Source: Brevibacillus massiliensis (GTDB taxonomy: Bacteria; Bacillota; Bacilli; Brevibacillales; Brevibacillaceae). From it: DNA of 64,000 nt. The DNA is taken from the NCBI RefSeq assembly GCF_000311785.1, contig NZ_HE978535.1:304579-368578 (forward strand), in the 5' to 3' direction. The notes below the pieces were generated by a model. That model was not told the origin of the DNA. It saw only the letters and a program-made list of their open reading frames with translations, and did not search any database. The translations under genes were made by a program, and so were the position numbers. Positions 1-8,655 of the stretch are shown here, in pieces (the first letter of the stretch is position 1; each line of letters opens with the position of its first letter).

Positions 1-124
1 TTCTTTTCATCTGTTTCGTTGCACAATTCCGTCTTTGTTTTTTTGGTTCATGAGCCATAGCCTATTTGCTTCATTTCTGGGTATGGTAAGGGTAGGTTTT
101 TGTACACAGAAGGGAGATGTTCTC

Positions 125-1234
125 ATGGCAAGACGTCTGCTCACGCAAGAAGACGCAAACGCTGCCGTTATCGGAGGTGCGGTACTCGGCGGCGGTGGAG
201 GCGGGTGGATCGACCAGGGTGAAACCATCGGCAAACTGGCCGTGGAAATGGGTACCCCCTCTCTGATCACGCTGGACGAACTGAATGACGATGACTTGTT
301 GGTCACGGTCGCACTGGTAGGCGCGCCGGCAGCAAAGGACCAATACGTGAAGCCGGTTCATTACGTTCAGGCAGTAGAACAATTGCAAACCTACCTCGGG
401 AAAGAAATTGCCGGGATTATCACAAATGAAAACGGGGCGGGCACTACCGTCAACGGCTGGATTCAGTCGGCAGTCCTGGGTATTCCCGTCGTCGACGCCC
501 CCTGCAACGGACGAGCGCATCCCACTGGCGTGATGGGATCAGTCGGCCTCGATCGACTGCCCGGCTACACCTCGGTCCAGACAGCAGTCGGGGGATATCA
601 AGAGCGCTTCGTCGAAATGGTCATCAGCGGCTCGCTTTCGACCTGCGCATCCATGGTGCGCAAGGTGTCGGTGGAAGCAGGCGGGCTCGTGGCCGTCGCG
701 CGCAACCCGTTCACGGTCGGTTATGCGAAGAAGCACTGCGCCGTCGGTGCCATCGAACAAGCGATCAATCTGGGGCACCGCATGCTGGCGCAACAGCAGA
801 ACGGAGGACGTGCCGTGATAGAAGCAGTCGTCGATTATCTGGGCGGCCAGATCGTCACCGAAGGAACCGTCGAAGCGGTCGAACTGAAGACAGAGGGCGG
901 TTTCGACGTCGGCTTTGTCAAGCTGGGCAGCTACGAAATGACCTTCTGGAACGAGTACATGACGCTCGAACACAACGGACTGCGCCTCGGGACCTTCCCC
1001 GATCTGATCATGACCCTGGATCTTGCCACCGGGCGTCCGATCATTACCGCAGAGATCAGCAAGGGACAAGACGTCGCCGTGATTTCGGTGCCGAAAGAAA
1101 AACTGGCGCTGGGTGCCGGCATGCGCGATCAAGCGCTGTTCAAGCCGGTTGAAGAAATTGTCAACAAAGAAATCATTTCCTACGTGTTTTCATTACCATC
1201 TCCATCGAAAGGAAGCGAGCAAGGATGTCGTTAA
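125..1234 (+). CDS. DUF917 family protein (S-methyl thiohydantoin desulfurase-like)
   Basis: The 369-residue product matches the DUF917 family in length and in its Gly-rich start (GGAVLGGGGGGW near residues 17-28), the ITNENGAGT motif and the NGRAHPTG motif. Database names for the family include S-methyl thiohydantoin desulfurase, but most members are uncharacterised. The ATG at 125 is chosen because AGGGAG at 111-116 sits at good spacing. An upstream in-frame ATG at 35 would add an unlikely hydrophobic extension. The gene overlaps the following DUF1177 gene by 10 bases, which suggests translational coupling. Its place beside a racemase, an OPT transporter and an aminopeptidase suggests catabolism of a small peptide-like or hydantoin-like compound; this is inference. 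Confidence 0.85.
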   Translation: MARRLLTQEDANAAVIGGAVLGGGGGGWIDQGETIGKLAVEMGTPSLITLDELNDDDLLVTVALVGAPAAKDQYVKPVHYVQAVEQLQTYLGKEIAGIITNENGAGTTVNGWIQSAVLGIPVVDAPCNGRAHPTGVMGSVGLDRLPGYTSVQTAVGGYQERFVEMVISGSLSTCASMVRKVSVEAGGLVAVARNPFTVGYAKKHCAVGAIEQAINLGHRMLAQQQNGGRAVIEAVVDYLGGQIVTEGTVEAVELKTEGGFDVGFVKLGSYEMTFWNEYMTLEHNGLRLGTFPDLIMTLDLATGRPIITAEISKGQDVAVISVPKEKLALGAGMRDQALFKPVEEIVNKEIISYVFSLPSPSKGSEQGCR

Positions 1235-2163
1235 AACAGACGATTGAAGTATTCGAATTGTTGGATGACGCTACGGTATCAGGTGAAAAGGTAAAAGCGT
1301 TCTTTGAGCAGCGGGGGGCAAGCAACGTCTCCTATACGACCGTAGAAGGCGAAAAGGGAACGACCGATTTCATCAAGATCGTAATTCCCGGCAAGAAGGG
1401 GAAAGTGTACGGCGGAAAAGCTCCTACGCTCGGCGTAGTCGGCCGTCTCGGCGGCATCGGGGCACGTCCGGAGCGGATCGGTCTGGTATCTGATGCAGAC
1501 GGTGCCGTTGCCGCACTAGCGACGGCGCTCAAACTGGTGGACATGCAGTCCAAAGGCGACGTGTTGGACGGAGATGTGATCATCACAACGCACATTTGTC
1601 CGAATGCGCCGACCAGACCGCACGAGCCTGTCGCATTCATGGACTCTCCGGTTGACATCCTGGCGATGAACCAACACGAAGTGACGGAGGAGATGGAAGC
1701 GATCCTCTCCATCGACACGACAAAGGGGAACCGCGTCTTCAACCATCGCGGAATCGCCATCTCGCCGACCGTAAAACAGGGGTACATCCTGCGCATCAGC
1801 GACGACCTGGTCTCCCTGATGGAGATGAGCACCGGTCAATTCGCCCATACGTTTGCGGTGACGATGCAGGATATCACACCGTACGGCAACGGTCTCTACC
1901 ACATCAACAGCATTCTGCAGCCGGCGGTAGCTACGTCGGCACCAGTGGTTGGCGTCGCGATCACGGCACAGACCGCTGTTCCCGGCTGCGCTACCGGAGC
2001 CAGCCACGAGGTGGATATCGCGCTGGCAGTCAAATTCTCGATAGAAGTGGCCAAAGCTTTCGGGGAAGGCAAATGTTCGTTCTACAACGAGGAAGAATTT
2101 GCCCGAATCGTCAAGCTGTACGGTGATATGAGCCACCTGCAGACCTTGGGCAAAGACGCGTAG
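1225..2163 (+). CDS. DUF1177 domain protein
   Basis: The 312-residue protein is recognisable as DUF1177 by its LVSDADGAVAAL, THICPNAPTRPHEPVAFMDSP and VPGCATGASHEVD stretches. Members often sit with DUF917, AroM and OPT-transporter genes; no reaction is firmly established. His, Asp and Glu residues recur in the conserved blocks (THICP, HEP, MNQHE, ASHEVD), which would fit a metallohydrolase fold, but that is inference. The ATG at 1225 lies 10 bases before the DUF917 stop and follows the purine-rich AAAGGAAGCGAG. A strong terminator follows at 2200-2233, so the two genes form a short unit separate from the regulator. Confidence 0.85.
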   Translation: MSLKQTIEVFELLDDATVSGEKVKAFFEQRGASNVSYTTVEGEKGTTDFIKIVIPGKKGKVYGGKAPTLGVVGRLGGIGARPERIGLVSDADGAVAALATALKLVDMQSKGDVLDGDVIITTHICPNAPTRPHEPVAFMDSPVDILAMNQHEVTEEMEAILSIDTTKGNRVFNHRGIAISPTVKQGYILRISDDLVSLMEMSTGQFAHTFAVTMQDITPYGNGLYHINSILQPAVATSAPVVGVAITAQTAVPGCATGASHEVDIALAVKFSIEVAKAFGEGKCSFYNEEEFARIVKLYGDMSHLQTLGKDA

Positions 2164-2199
2164 ACACGAATTCGATAAGCAATGTTTCGACTCAGCTTG

Positions 2200-2233
2200 G
2201 GGAAGATATAGGAAACGTATCTTCCCTTTTTTT
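2200..2233 (+). terminator. Rho-independent terminator after the DUF1177 gene
   Basis: GGGAAGATA at 2200-2208 pairs with TATCTTCCC at 2218-2226, followed by seven T. Confidence 0.85.
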
Positions 2234-2268
2234 CATGAATCGCAAACGCTTCAAAAGAAGCTTTCCTT

Positions 2269-2274
2269 TATAAT
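2269..2274 (+). promoter_or_regulatory. Probable -10 element for the PucR gene
   Basis: A perfect TATAAT lies 28 bases upstream of the PucR start, just after the preceding terminator. No convincing -35 box is visible, so the promoter may need an activator or the call may be partial. Confidence 0.45.
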
Positions 2275-2302
2275 AGGGTTGTTCAAAAAGGGGTGATCAA
2301 GA

Positions 2303-3853
2303 TTGGAAAAATCGGCTTTTACCGTTGAAGACCTGCTGCGGCTGCCCGTGATGAAAGACGCCAAATTGGTGAGCGGCGAGGAAGGGATCCAAAAAGAGAT
2401 CTACTACGTCGACATCATGGAAATACCCGATATGGAGGGGTGGCTGCGGCCAAAAGAATTCGTGCTGACGACCGGGTACTCGTTTCAGGATCAGCCGCTG
2501 CACCTCAGCCGTCTGCTGGAAGAGATGAAGCGGGTGGGCGGGTCGGCAGTCGGCTTGAAGTCCAAGCGTTTCTTGCAAAAGACCCCGGCCGAAGCGATCG
2601 CCAAAAGCAATGAGTACCAGATTCCGATTATCGACATCCCTCCGGAAGTGACGTACATCGACATCACCCACTCTGTGATGGAAAACATCCTGAATAAACA
2701 GTTGGTGCTGCTGCGAAAAGTCAACGACGTCAGCAGCATGTTTACAGATCTCGTGCTGAACCGCCGTGGGTCTGAGCTGGTGAGCATGATCGGGAAACTG
2801 CTCGACTGCGAGACGGCCATCATGAACAGCGACGGCGTAATCGAGAGCGCGACGCCGCTTTTTTCGCCGGATGCGGTGGCTGTCACCAAGCCTGTCCAAA
2901 TTGGCGGCAAGATACTTGGATATCTGCACATGACAAAGCCCCTCGACGACGAAGACCCGTTTCTTAAGATGTGCATTGATCAGGCACTGACGATGCTTGC
3001 ACTGGAATTTACCATCCGTGAATCGGCCCGGCACCGGAAAGAACACGCCCGCGAGGACTTCTTGATCGAGCTGCTCTCCGGGACCACGCGGATGGAAGAC
3101 ATCCTGCGCTATCGGGCCCGGGAGCTTCAGTTTTCACGTGGACGCCACCAGTACATCATCTCGCTAAAAACCTACGCAGCGGAAGGGCAGGAGGCCGGAG
3201 TTGACACGGTCGAGAAATGGGAGCATACACGTGACGACATCTTAAAGGAGATCAGGCGAACCAAGCGGATCAGTGCCGCCATGGCGATGGGGGAGAATAT
3301 CGCCGTCTTCTGTACCACCAACCAGCTTGACCCTGCCGGCCAATGGCGGGAATCGCTCGAAGTGGCTGATGAACTGTACCGGCGCATACACAGCCGCCTG
3401 CCTGATGTTGACCTGTACATCGGCGTTGGCGGGATGACAGACAAGCTGTCCAGAATCAAAGACAGCTTTGACCAGTCAAGGCGGGCGTTGGAGGCGGGCA
3501 GGCGCGTGCGCCGGGAGCGGAAAATCATTCATTATTCCGACATTTACGTCGAGGATATGCTGATCAGCTTGCGTGAGCATCCCGCCTTGACGTCGATGTA
3601 CGAACGACTGCTCAAGCCGGTTCGCAAATACGATCAGGAAAACGGGACAGATTTGTTTAAAACCCTCGAGTGCTACGTTCGGCGCGGCGGCAATACGAAG
3701 CAGGTGGCAGAGGAATTGTACGTTCACCGCAACTCTGTCAACTACAGGCTCGAGCGGATCCAGAGCATCGTCGGGGCTCACCTTGGCGATCCGGAAACGA
3801 GGCTTCGGCTCGACCTGATCTTGCGGGCGTGGAAGCTGGGAATTCTCTCCTGA
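2303..3853 (+). CDS. PucR family transcriptional regulator
   Basis: A 516-residue regulator with the PucR layout: an N-terminal PucR domain (about residues 8-125, with LLRLPVMKDAKLVSGEEG and FVLTTGYSF), a central CdaR/GGDEF-like region (about 290-400) and a C-terminal HTH_30 domain (about 451-510, with GGNTKQVAEELYVHRNSVNYRL). PucR proteins typically activate purine, allantoin or amino-acid catabolic operons in response to a metabolite. The start is TTG at 2303, preceded by AGGGGTGATC at 2289-2297. It lies between the DUF917-DUF1177 unit and the racemase-transporter unit, so it is the likely local regulator of both; this is inference. Confidence 0.9.
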   Translation: MEKSAFTVEDLLRLPVMKDAKLVSGEEGIQKEIYYVDIMEIPDMEGWLRPKEFVLTTGYSFQDQPLHLSRLLEEMKRVGGSAVGLKSKRFLQKTPAEAIAKSNEYQIPIIDIPPEVTYIDITHSVMENILNKQLVLLRKVNDVSSMFTDLVLNRRGSELVSMIGKLLDCETAIMNSDGVIESATPLFSPDAVAVTKPVQIGGKILGYLHMTKPLDDEDPFLKMCIDQALTMLALEFTIRESARHRKEHAREDFLIELLSGTTRMEDILRYRARELQFSRGRHQYIISLKTYAAEGQEAGVDTVEKWEHTRDDILKEIRRTKRISAAMAMGENIAVFCTTNQLDPAGQWRESLEVADELYRRIHSRLPDVDLYIGVGGMTDKLSRIKDSFDQSRRALEAGRRVRRERKIIHYSDIYVEDMLISLREHPALTSMYERLLKPVRKYDQENGTDLFKTLECYVRRGGNTKQVAEELYVHRNSVNYRLERIQSIVGAHLGDPETRLRLDLILRAWKLGILS

Positions 3854-3931
3854 CACGCCTTTTGTTTCGCTGCCCAAATACGGTGCTTTACTTTTGGAAC
3901 GTGGGCCATACGATTTTTTTCGGCACAAATG

Positions 3932-3937
3932 TATAAT
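3932..3937 (+). promoter_or_regulatory. Probable -10 element for the racemase operon
   Basis: A perfect TATAAT lies 52 bases before the racemase start in the gap after PucR. The -35 region is poor (near TACGAT at 3909-3914), as expected for an activator-dependent promoter. Confidence 0.45.
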
Positions 3938-3988
3938 GATAATACCCTAATTTCAGTAAAGTCACACAATAAGGCGGGGGATGAGAGC

Positions 3989-4660
3989 ATGATCGGAGTC
4001 ATTCGCGTATTTACCACGGAGGATCAGACAATCCTAAGGGAGCATGGAAAAGTGATCGAGTCGCTGTACGGGATTCCAACGGTGAACAAATGCATTCCCG
4101 ATCAGCCATTCGGCATTCACAACGACGAAACCGAACGGATTGCGATACCGAAAATTGTTGCCCTGGGCAAGGAGTTAGAGGAGCAGGGATGCAAAGTCCT
4201 TGTTTTAAGCTGTGCAGCTGATCCCGGCATCGCGGAGCTTCGCCGGCAAGTCTCGATTCCTGTGGTCGGGGCCGGCAGCACCACGGCGCTTGCCGCCAAA
4301 GGCTACGGCCAGCCGGTGGGAGTGATGGGCATCACCCCGGATCTGCCGAACGTAATGAAGGAACTCCTTGGCGACCAGCTCGTCGCCTACGGCAGACCGG
4401 AAGGGGTTAGCAAAACGACTGATCTGCTCACGGAAGCAGGCAGGAAGAATAGTCTGGCCGCGGCCCGGTCATTGGTAGAGCAGGGTGCGAAGGTATTGGC
4501 ATTTGCTTGCACCGGTTACGCCACGATTGGACTTGCGGGCGAGATTCGCCAAGAGCTGGGTATCCCCGTCATCGACCCGGTCGAGGTAGAGGGCTGGTTT
4601 GCCTCCTACGCCTTGATGAGTGCCTCCGCCCAGTCCCCCAAGGGAGGAGAGGGTCGTTGA
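3989..4660 (+). CDS. Asp/Glu/hydantoin racemase family protein
   Basis: The 223-residue protein has the paired cysteines of cofactor-independent racemases: Cys75 in LSCAADPG and Cys174 in FACTGYAT, which would act as the two acid/base residues. Family members racemise aspartate, glutamate or hydantoins; the substrate is not readable from sequence. The ATG at 3989 follows GGCGGGGGATGAGAGC. The stop overlaps the TTG start of aroM in TTGA. With DUF917, an OPT transporter and an aminopeptidase nearby, a role in interconverting enantiomers of an imported compound is plausible. Confidence 0.85.
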   Translation: MIGVIRVFTTEDQTILREHGKVIESLYGIPTVNKCIPDQPFGIHNDETERIAIPKIVALGKELEEQGCKVLVLSCAADPGIAELRRQVSIPVVGAGSTTALAAKGYGQPVGVMGITPDLPNVMKELLGDQLVAYGRPEGVSKTTDLLTEAGRKNSLAAARSLVEQGAKVLAFACTGYATIGLAGEIRQELGIPVIDPVEVEGWFASYALMSASAQSPKGGEGR

Positions 4661-5161
4661 AGCGAATTGGAACTGTTACGATCGGACAGTCGCCGCGCGT
4701 AGACATCGTCCCTGAACTGCTGGAGATGCTTGGCAGCGATGCAGAGATAGTCGAGAAGGGGGCGCTGGACGGGCTGTCTGCCGAACAGGTTGCAGCCATG
4801 GCCCCGACGGAACAGACGGAAGTCCTGGTTACCCGGTTGGCAGACGGCAGTTCGGTGACGATCTCCGACGAAGCAGTCATCCCACGCGTTGCTGACGCCC
4901 GATGAAGGGCAGTTCCCACAGCAGGAAAAACGCTGGGCTTCTTTCGTTGCCCGGGTGGTCCTGCGCGCTGCCTCCCCTTATGAGAGCTTGTCCAAGCTGA
5001 AGGAGTAAGCGGCAAAATTCGCCACTGACGGTGTCGATGCTGTAGTGCTTGACTGCATGGGCTATACCGCCGAGATGAAACAGATCTTACAAGAGGTGCT
5101 GCCGTGTCCAGTGATCCTGTCGCGTTCCGTTTTGGCGCGATTTGCCGCCGAACTGGCCTGA
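4657..5161 (+). pseudogene. aroM: aroM family gene, broken by internal deletion and a stop
   Basis: The first 80 or so codons read as a normal AroM N-terminus (KRIGTVTIGQSPRVDIVPEL to SVTISDEAVIPR). The frame then leaves AroM and stops at 4905. A second frame resumes with AroM C-terminal sequence (LRAASPYESLSKLKE, then GVDAVVLDCMGYTAEMKQI and a PVILSRSVLARFAAEL end at 5161), with a further in-frame TAA near 5006. Compared with the usual length of about 220 residues, some 60-70 residues are missing from the middle. The TTG start at 4657 has a strong AGGGAGGAGAGGG site. AroM function is not established. The flanking operon genes look intact. Confidence 0.85.
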
Positions 5162-5201
5162 CTTCACCGGCAAAGTGTACCGCAGTAAAAGGGGAGATAT
5201 G

Positions 5202-6851
5202 ATGAAGGAATACACGACACAACAGGAGAAACATCCTCGCTTATTTGAGCCTTCAAGCATGGTCGTAAACATCGTGGTAGGCCTTTTGGGAGCGATCATC
5301 GGTCTGCAGTTGATCGTCACCCTGGGGGTTACGCCCAATACGGCTATTATCGGGGCCATTATCGCGATGCTGATCTCCCGTGTACCACTTGCGGGATTCT
5401 CAAAATTCCGTTCAATTCACAGGCAAAATCTGGTTCAGACGACTATTTCTGGGGCTACCTTTGGCGCGGCCAATGCGCTGCTCCTGCCGATCGGGATCCC
5501 CTATTTGATGGGTGATTCCAGCTTGGTGTTTCCGACGCTGATCGGCGTATTGATCGCGACGATTATCGACGCAACGATTTTGTACAGAGTATTTGACTCA
5601 CAACTGTTTCCAGCCTCCAACGCCTGGCCGCCGGGAGTGGCAACCGGGGAAGCGATTCTCGCGGGCGACAAGGGCGGCAAACGCGGAAAGCTGCTGCTCT
5701 ACGGAACTGGAATTGGTCTTATCGGTTCATACTTCGGCGTCTCCATGTCGGCATTTGGCGTCGCCTTTATCGGAAATATCTGGGCGCTGGCCATGTTCGG
5801 GATCGGCCTGCTCGTAAAAGGGTATGACACCAGTCTGTTCGGCGCGAGCATCGACCAGTACTACATTCCGCACGGCTTTATGGTGGGAGCGGGACTTGTT
5901 GCCCTGCTTCAGGTAATCTGGATGCTGGTTAAAAAGCCAAAAGATGCCAAGCCTGTCACCTCTCCCGAGGCGGCGACGGCAGGAGCCCAGACGAAGGCTG
6001 AAACAGGCTCCACCCAGTTCGATTTGCCGGAGACCCGGACCGCAAAGGACGTGTCCAAGGCGATTAAATACGGATTTATTGCCTACATCATCTGCGCGAT
6101 TGTCCTTGCCGTATTGACCGGATTATATGCACACATGTCCGCGGGCATGCTGATCGGTTGGGTGCTGTTTGCCGCATTGGTCGCATTTGCCCACGAATTG
6201 ATCGTCGGACTGTCCGCGATGCATGCCGGCTGGTTCCCTGCATTTGCCGTAGCTCTCATTTCACTGGTTTTGGGCATGATCATCGGGTTCCCTTCTATCC
6301 CGCTGGCCATTCTGGTCGCGTTCGCCGCATCGACGGGTCCGGCGTTTGCCGACATGGGCTACGACTTCAAAACGGGTTGGATTTTGCGTTCAAGTAATGA
6401 CCGCGCCTACGAATTAGAGGGGCGCAAGCAGCAGTACTGGGCATCGCTGATGGGCTTTGCAGCAGCCTTCATCGTGGTAGCGATTGCTCACGGAAGCTAT
6501 TTTGCAAACGGGCTCTTCCCGCCTGTCGACAAAGTGTTCGTCGCAACCATCGAAGCAGGGTTGACGGGAGGACACATCGGAATGAACCTGCTGCTGTGGG
6601 CGATCCCCGGTGCAATCGTTCAATTGATCGGCGGACCATCCCGTCAGATCGGAATCATGTTTGCGACAGGTCTTTTGATTACAAATCCGATCGCAGGCTG
6701 GGCAGTGCTGGTCGGGATCCTGATTCGCCTGTTCGTGCTGAAGAAGTTCGGCAAGGGCGCAGAAAGCACGATGAGCATCATGGCTGCCGGATTTATCGCC
6801 GGTGATGCGCTGTACGGATTTGGAAACTCCCTGTATAAAGTAACGAAGTAA
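5202..6851 (+). CDS. OPT/YSL family transporter
   Basis: The 549-residue protein is almost wholly hydrophobic, with about a dozen or more membrane segments. It matches the oligopeptide/yellow-stripe-like family (NAWPPGVATGEAIL, SFIDQYYIP-like and GPAFADMGYDFKTGWILR stretches). Such proteins import small peptides or metal chelates by proton symport. A hydrophilic cytoplasmic loop lies near residues 245-285. Two tandem ATGs exist (5199 and 5202); AAAGGGGAG at 5188-5196 gives better spacing to the second. It follows the aroM remnant and precedes an aminopeptidase gene, which fits uptake followed by hydrolysis. Confidence 0.88.
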   Translation: MKEYTTQQEKHPRLFEPSSMVVNIVVGLLGAIIGLQLIVTLGVTPNTAIIGAIIAMLISRVPLAGFSKFRSIHRQNLVQTTISGATFGAANALLLPIGIPYLMGDSSLVFPTLIGVLIATIIDATILYRVFDSQLFPASNAWPPGVATGEAILAGDKGGKRGKLLLYGTGIGLIGSYFGVSMSAFGVAFIGNIWALAMFGIGLLVKGYDTSLFGASIDQYYIPHGFMVGAGLVALLQVIWMLVKKPKDAKPVTSPEAATAGAQTKAETGSTQFDLPETRTAKDVSKAIKYGFIAYIICAIVLAVLTGLYAHMSAGMLIGWVLFAALVAFAHELIVGLSAMHAGWFPAFAVALISLVLGMIIGFPSIPLAILVAFAASTGPAFADMGYDFKTGWILRSSNDRAYELEGRKQQYWASLMGFAAAFIVVAIAHGSYFANGLFPPVDKVFVATIEAGLTGGHIGMNLLLWAIPGAIVQLIGGPSRQIGIMFATGLLITNPIAGWAVLVGILIRLFVLKKFGKGAESTMSIMAAGFIAGDALYGFGNSLYKVTK

Positions 6852-6870
6852 GCAGAGCGGAGGGGATAGG

Positions 6871-7824
6871 ATGAGTAGTTTGTCTGAAACAGCGAAGCGG
6901 CTGTTGACGCAAAGCTTAAATCTGAAAGCGGGTGAAACGCTGCTGGTGGTCTCTGACGGCACCCGTCCGGAAATCTGCGAGGCTCTTTACCAGGCAGGGA
7001 TCGAGCTGGGTGCCGAGGCATTGATCATCGCGATGAAGCAGCGGGCAAAAAGCGGCGAGGAACCGCCGCGGGCAGTAGCGGCGGCGATGAAAAGCGCCGA
7101 CGTGGTGATCTGCCCGACCCAGCACTCACTCACGCATACAGCAGCCCGCAAAGAGGCCTGCAAACAAGGAGCGCGGGTTGCGACCATGCCGGGAATTACC
7201 CTGGACATGTTCCAGAACGGGCCGATAACCGCCGACTTCGAAGAGGTGGCCGCGCTGTCACGCAAGGTGGCCGATCGCCTCAGCGCAGCCGAACAGGTGC
7301 GAATTGAAAAGGACGGGGCTGTCTTTACGTTCAGCTTGAAGGGCCGTCAAGGGATTGCCAGTACAGGGCTTTACCGGGAAAGCGGGGAGGGCGGCAACCT
7401 CCCGTCCGGCGAAGCGTACATCGCTCCGCTGGAGGGAACGGCTGAAGGCACGCTGATTATCGACGGTTCGATCGTCGGGCTGGGCTTATTGAACAGTCCG
7501 CTTACCCTGACCGTGAAAAACGGTTTGCTGACGGAGGCTGCGGGCGAACGCGCCGACGAGTGGCTGGGCAAGCTTGGTGACTCGGCTGAGGCTCGCAACG
7601 TCGCGGAATTCGGCGTTGGCACCAATCATAAAGCCCGTCTGACAGGCGTTATTCTCGAAGATGAAAAAGCGTTTGGGACGATTCACATCGCCTTTGGCAG
7701 CAATGCCACTTTTGGCGGAACAGTGGAAGCGGGGGTACACCTGGACGGCGTCATGCTGAAGCCGACCGTCTACTTCGATGGGAAACTGTTTATGCAAGAA
7801 GGAAAGCTGATTGAAGAGGAGTAG
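6871..7824 (+). CDS. M29-like aminopeptidase (AmpS/AmpT family)
   Basis: The 317-residue protein belongs to the COG2309 aminopeptidase group. The N-terminal half resembles LNLKAGETLLVVSD and VICPTQHSLTHTAARKEA of short family members. The C-terminal half carries acidic and His residues at expected metal-site places (AEFGVGTNHKA, GTIHIAFGSN, VHLDGVMLKPTVYFDG). It is shorter than classical M29 enzymes (about 410), which is usual for this subgroup. The start follows GCGGAGGGGATAGG, 19 bases after the transporter stop, so it is co-transcribed. A terminator ends the unit. It probably hydrolyses the imported compound, but the substrate is unknown. Confidence 0.8.
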   Translation: MSSLSETAKRLLTQSLNLKAGETLLVVSDGTRPEICEALYQAGIELGAEALIIAMKQRAKSGEEPPRAVAAAMKSADVVICPTQHSLTHTAARKEACKQGARVATMPGITLDMFQNGPITADFEEVAALSRKVADRLSAAEQVRIEKDGAVFTFSLKGRQGIASTGLYRESGEGGNLPSGEAYIAPLEGTAEGTLIIDGSIVGLGLLNSPLTLTVKNGLLTEAAGERADEWLGKLGDSAEARNVAEFGVGTNHKARLTGVILEDEKAFGTIHIAFGSNATFGGTVEAGVHLDGVMLKPTVYFDGKLFMQEGKLIEEE

Positions 7825-7847
7825 AAAGTTCACTGGCCGCATGGCAA

Positions 7848-7896
7848 AGCCCTTCGACGAAACACAGGTCACCGTTTCCGTCGAAGGGCTTTTTTT
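7848..7896 (+). terminator. Rho-independent terminator after the aminopeptidase gene
   Basis: A 12-bp stem, AGCCCTTCGACG at 7848-7859 with CGTCGAAGGGCT at 7879-7890, is followed by a run of T. It may also serve the converging thioredoxin-like gene. Confidence 0.85.
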
Positions 7897-7911
7897 CATT
7901 TGATGCGGTGC

Positions 7912-8490
7912 TCAGCTTACGAGCGGGGCGAGGAGGTCGCGAAGCTCTTTGACGATAACTGTCTGATAGCCGCTGCCCTCTCCGTATTGACGCAGCATTT
8001 CTGCGCGGGCCACCTTGATGTTTTCCTCGTAATCCGCGGCGTTGCGGTCGGGGTTGGCTTGCTTGAATGCGACCATGACCGCTTGCACGTGCTTCGGGCG
8101 GGGACCCCACTGGGCGAGGACATTCCCGCTGGCGTCAGTGAAGATGACGATCGGAATCGCCCGTCCGCCCATCGTCAGGAATTGCTCCATGACGTCCAGA
8201 TTCTCTTCCATGATCAGGACTTCTACCGGCATGCCCGACTCCGCCAGTGCCTGGAAGACGACAGGGACATTGCGAACGACGTCGCCGCACCAGTCAGAAG
8301 CCAGGATCAGGCAGTGCAATCCACCCTCCCGGCGGCAGGAACGGAAAAACTGACGGTCGGCCTCATCCTTCCATTCAAACGCGTCGTACCACTCTTGAAA
8401 TGCTTCCTTGTTTTTGGTCATGCCGTCCATAAATTCCCGGGGAGAAATGCCGCTGCCCAGTTTTTCTTTGAGATTTTTCGCCATTTTCAT
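7912..8490 (-). CDS. Thioredoxin-like family protein
   Basis: The 192-residue protein matches the thioredoxin-family (Thioredoxin_9 type) layout. The strand and helix expected around the active site read HCLILASDWCGDVVRN, and the cis-proline loop is GGRAIPIVIF. Only the first active-site cysteine is present (WCGDV instead of WCGPC), so a classical dithiol exchange is unlikely; this variant is common in the subfamily. The start at 8490 has a strong AAGGAGG on the minus strand. It faces away from the GNAT gene at 8656. Function unknown, possibly a bacilliredoxin-like or chaperone role. Confidence 0.8.
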   Translation of the reverse strand: MKMAKNLKEKLGSGISPREFMDGMTKNKEAFQEWYDAFEWKDEADRQFFRSCRREGGLHCLILASDWCGDVVRNVPVVFQALAESGMPVEVLIMEENLDVMEQFLTMGGRAIPIVIFTDASGNVLAQWGPRPKHVQAVMVAFKQANPDRNAADYEENIKVARAEMLRQYGEGSGYQTVIVKELRDLLAPLVS

Positions 8491-8655
8491 CCAGCCTCCT
8501 TTTTTTTCTGTCCATCCAGCTCGCAGTCACATTTTTCTTGTACTTAATGTAAGTTTGACACCAGGCTGTGGAATCCTGCTAAGGGCGGCAGGAGTTGCCG
8601 AGGCTGCCGTTGAATCTAGAACACGTAAGATATCGATCGAGAGGGGAAACACGAC

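Noticed and set aside
35-124. Upstream ATG at 35 as start of the DUF917 gene
   Set aside because: The extra 30 residues are hydrophobic and unlike the family, while ATG at 125 has a good AGGGAG site.
539-1132. Long minus-strand open frame of 197 codons opposite the DUF917 gene
   Set aside because: It lacks a ribosome site and family motifs and is a shadow of the GC-rich DUF917 coding frame. Similar shadows opposite nrdJ, pncB, ABC-F and the SpeD-SpeE gene were dropped for the same reason.
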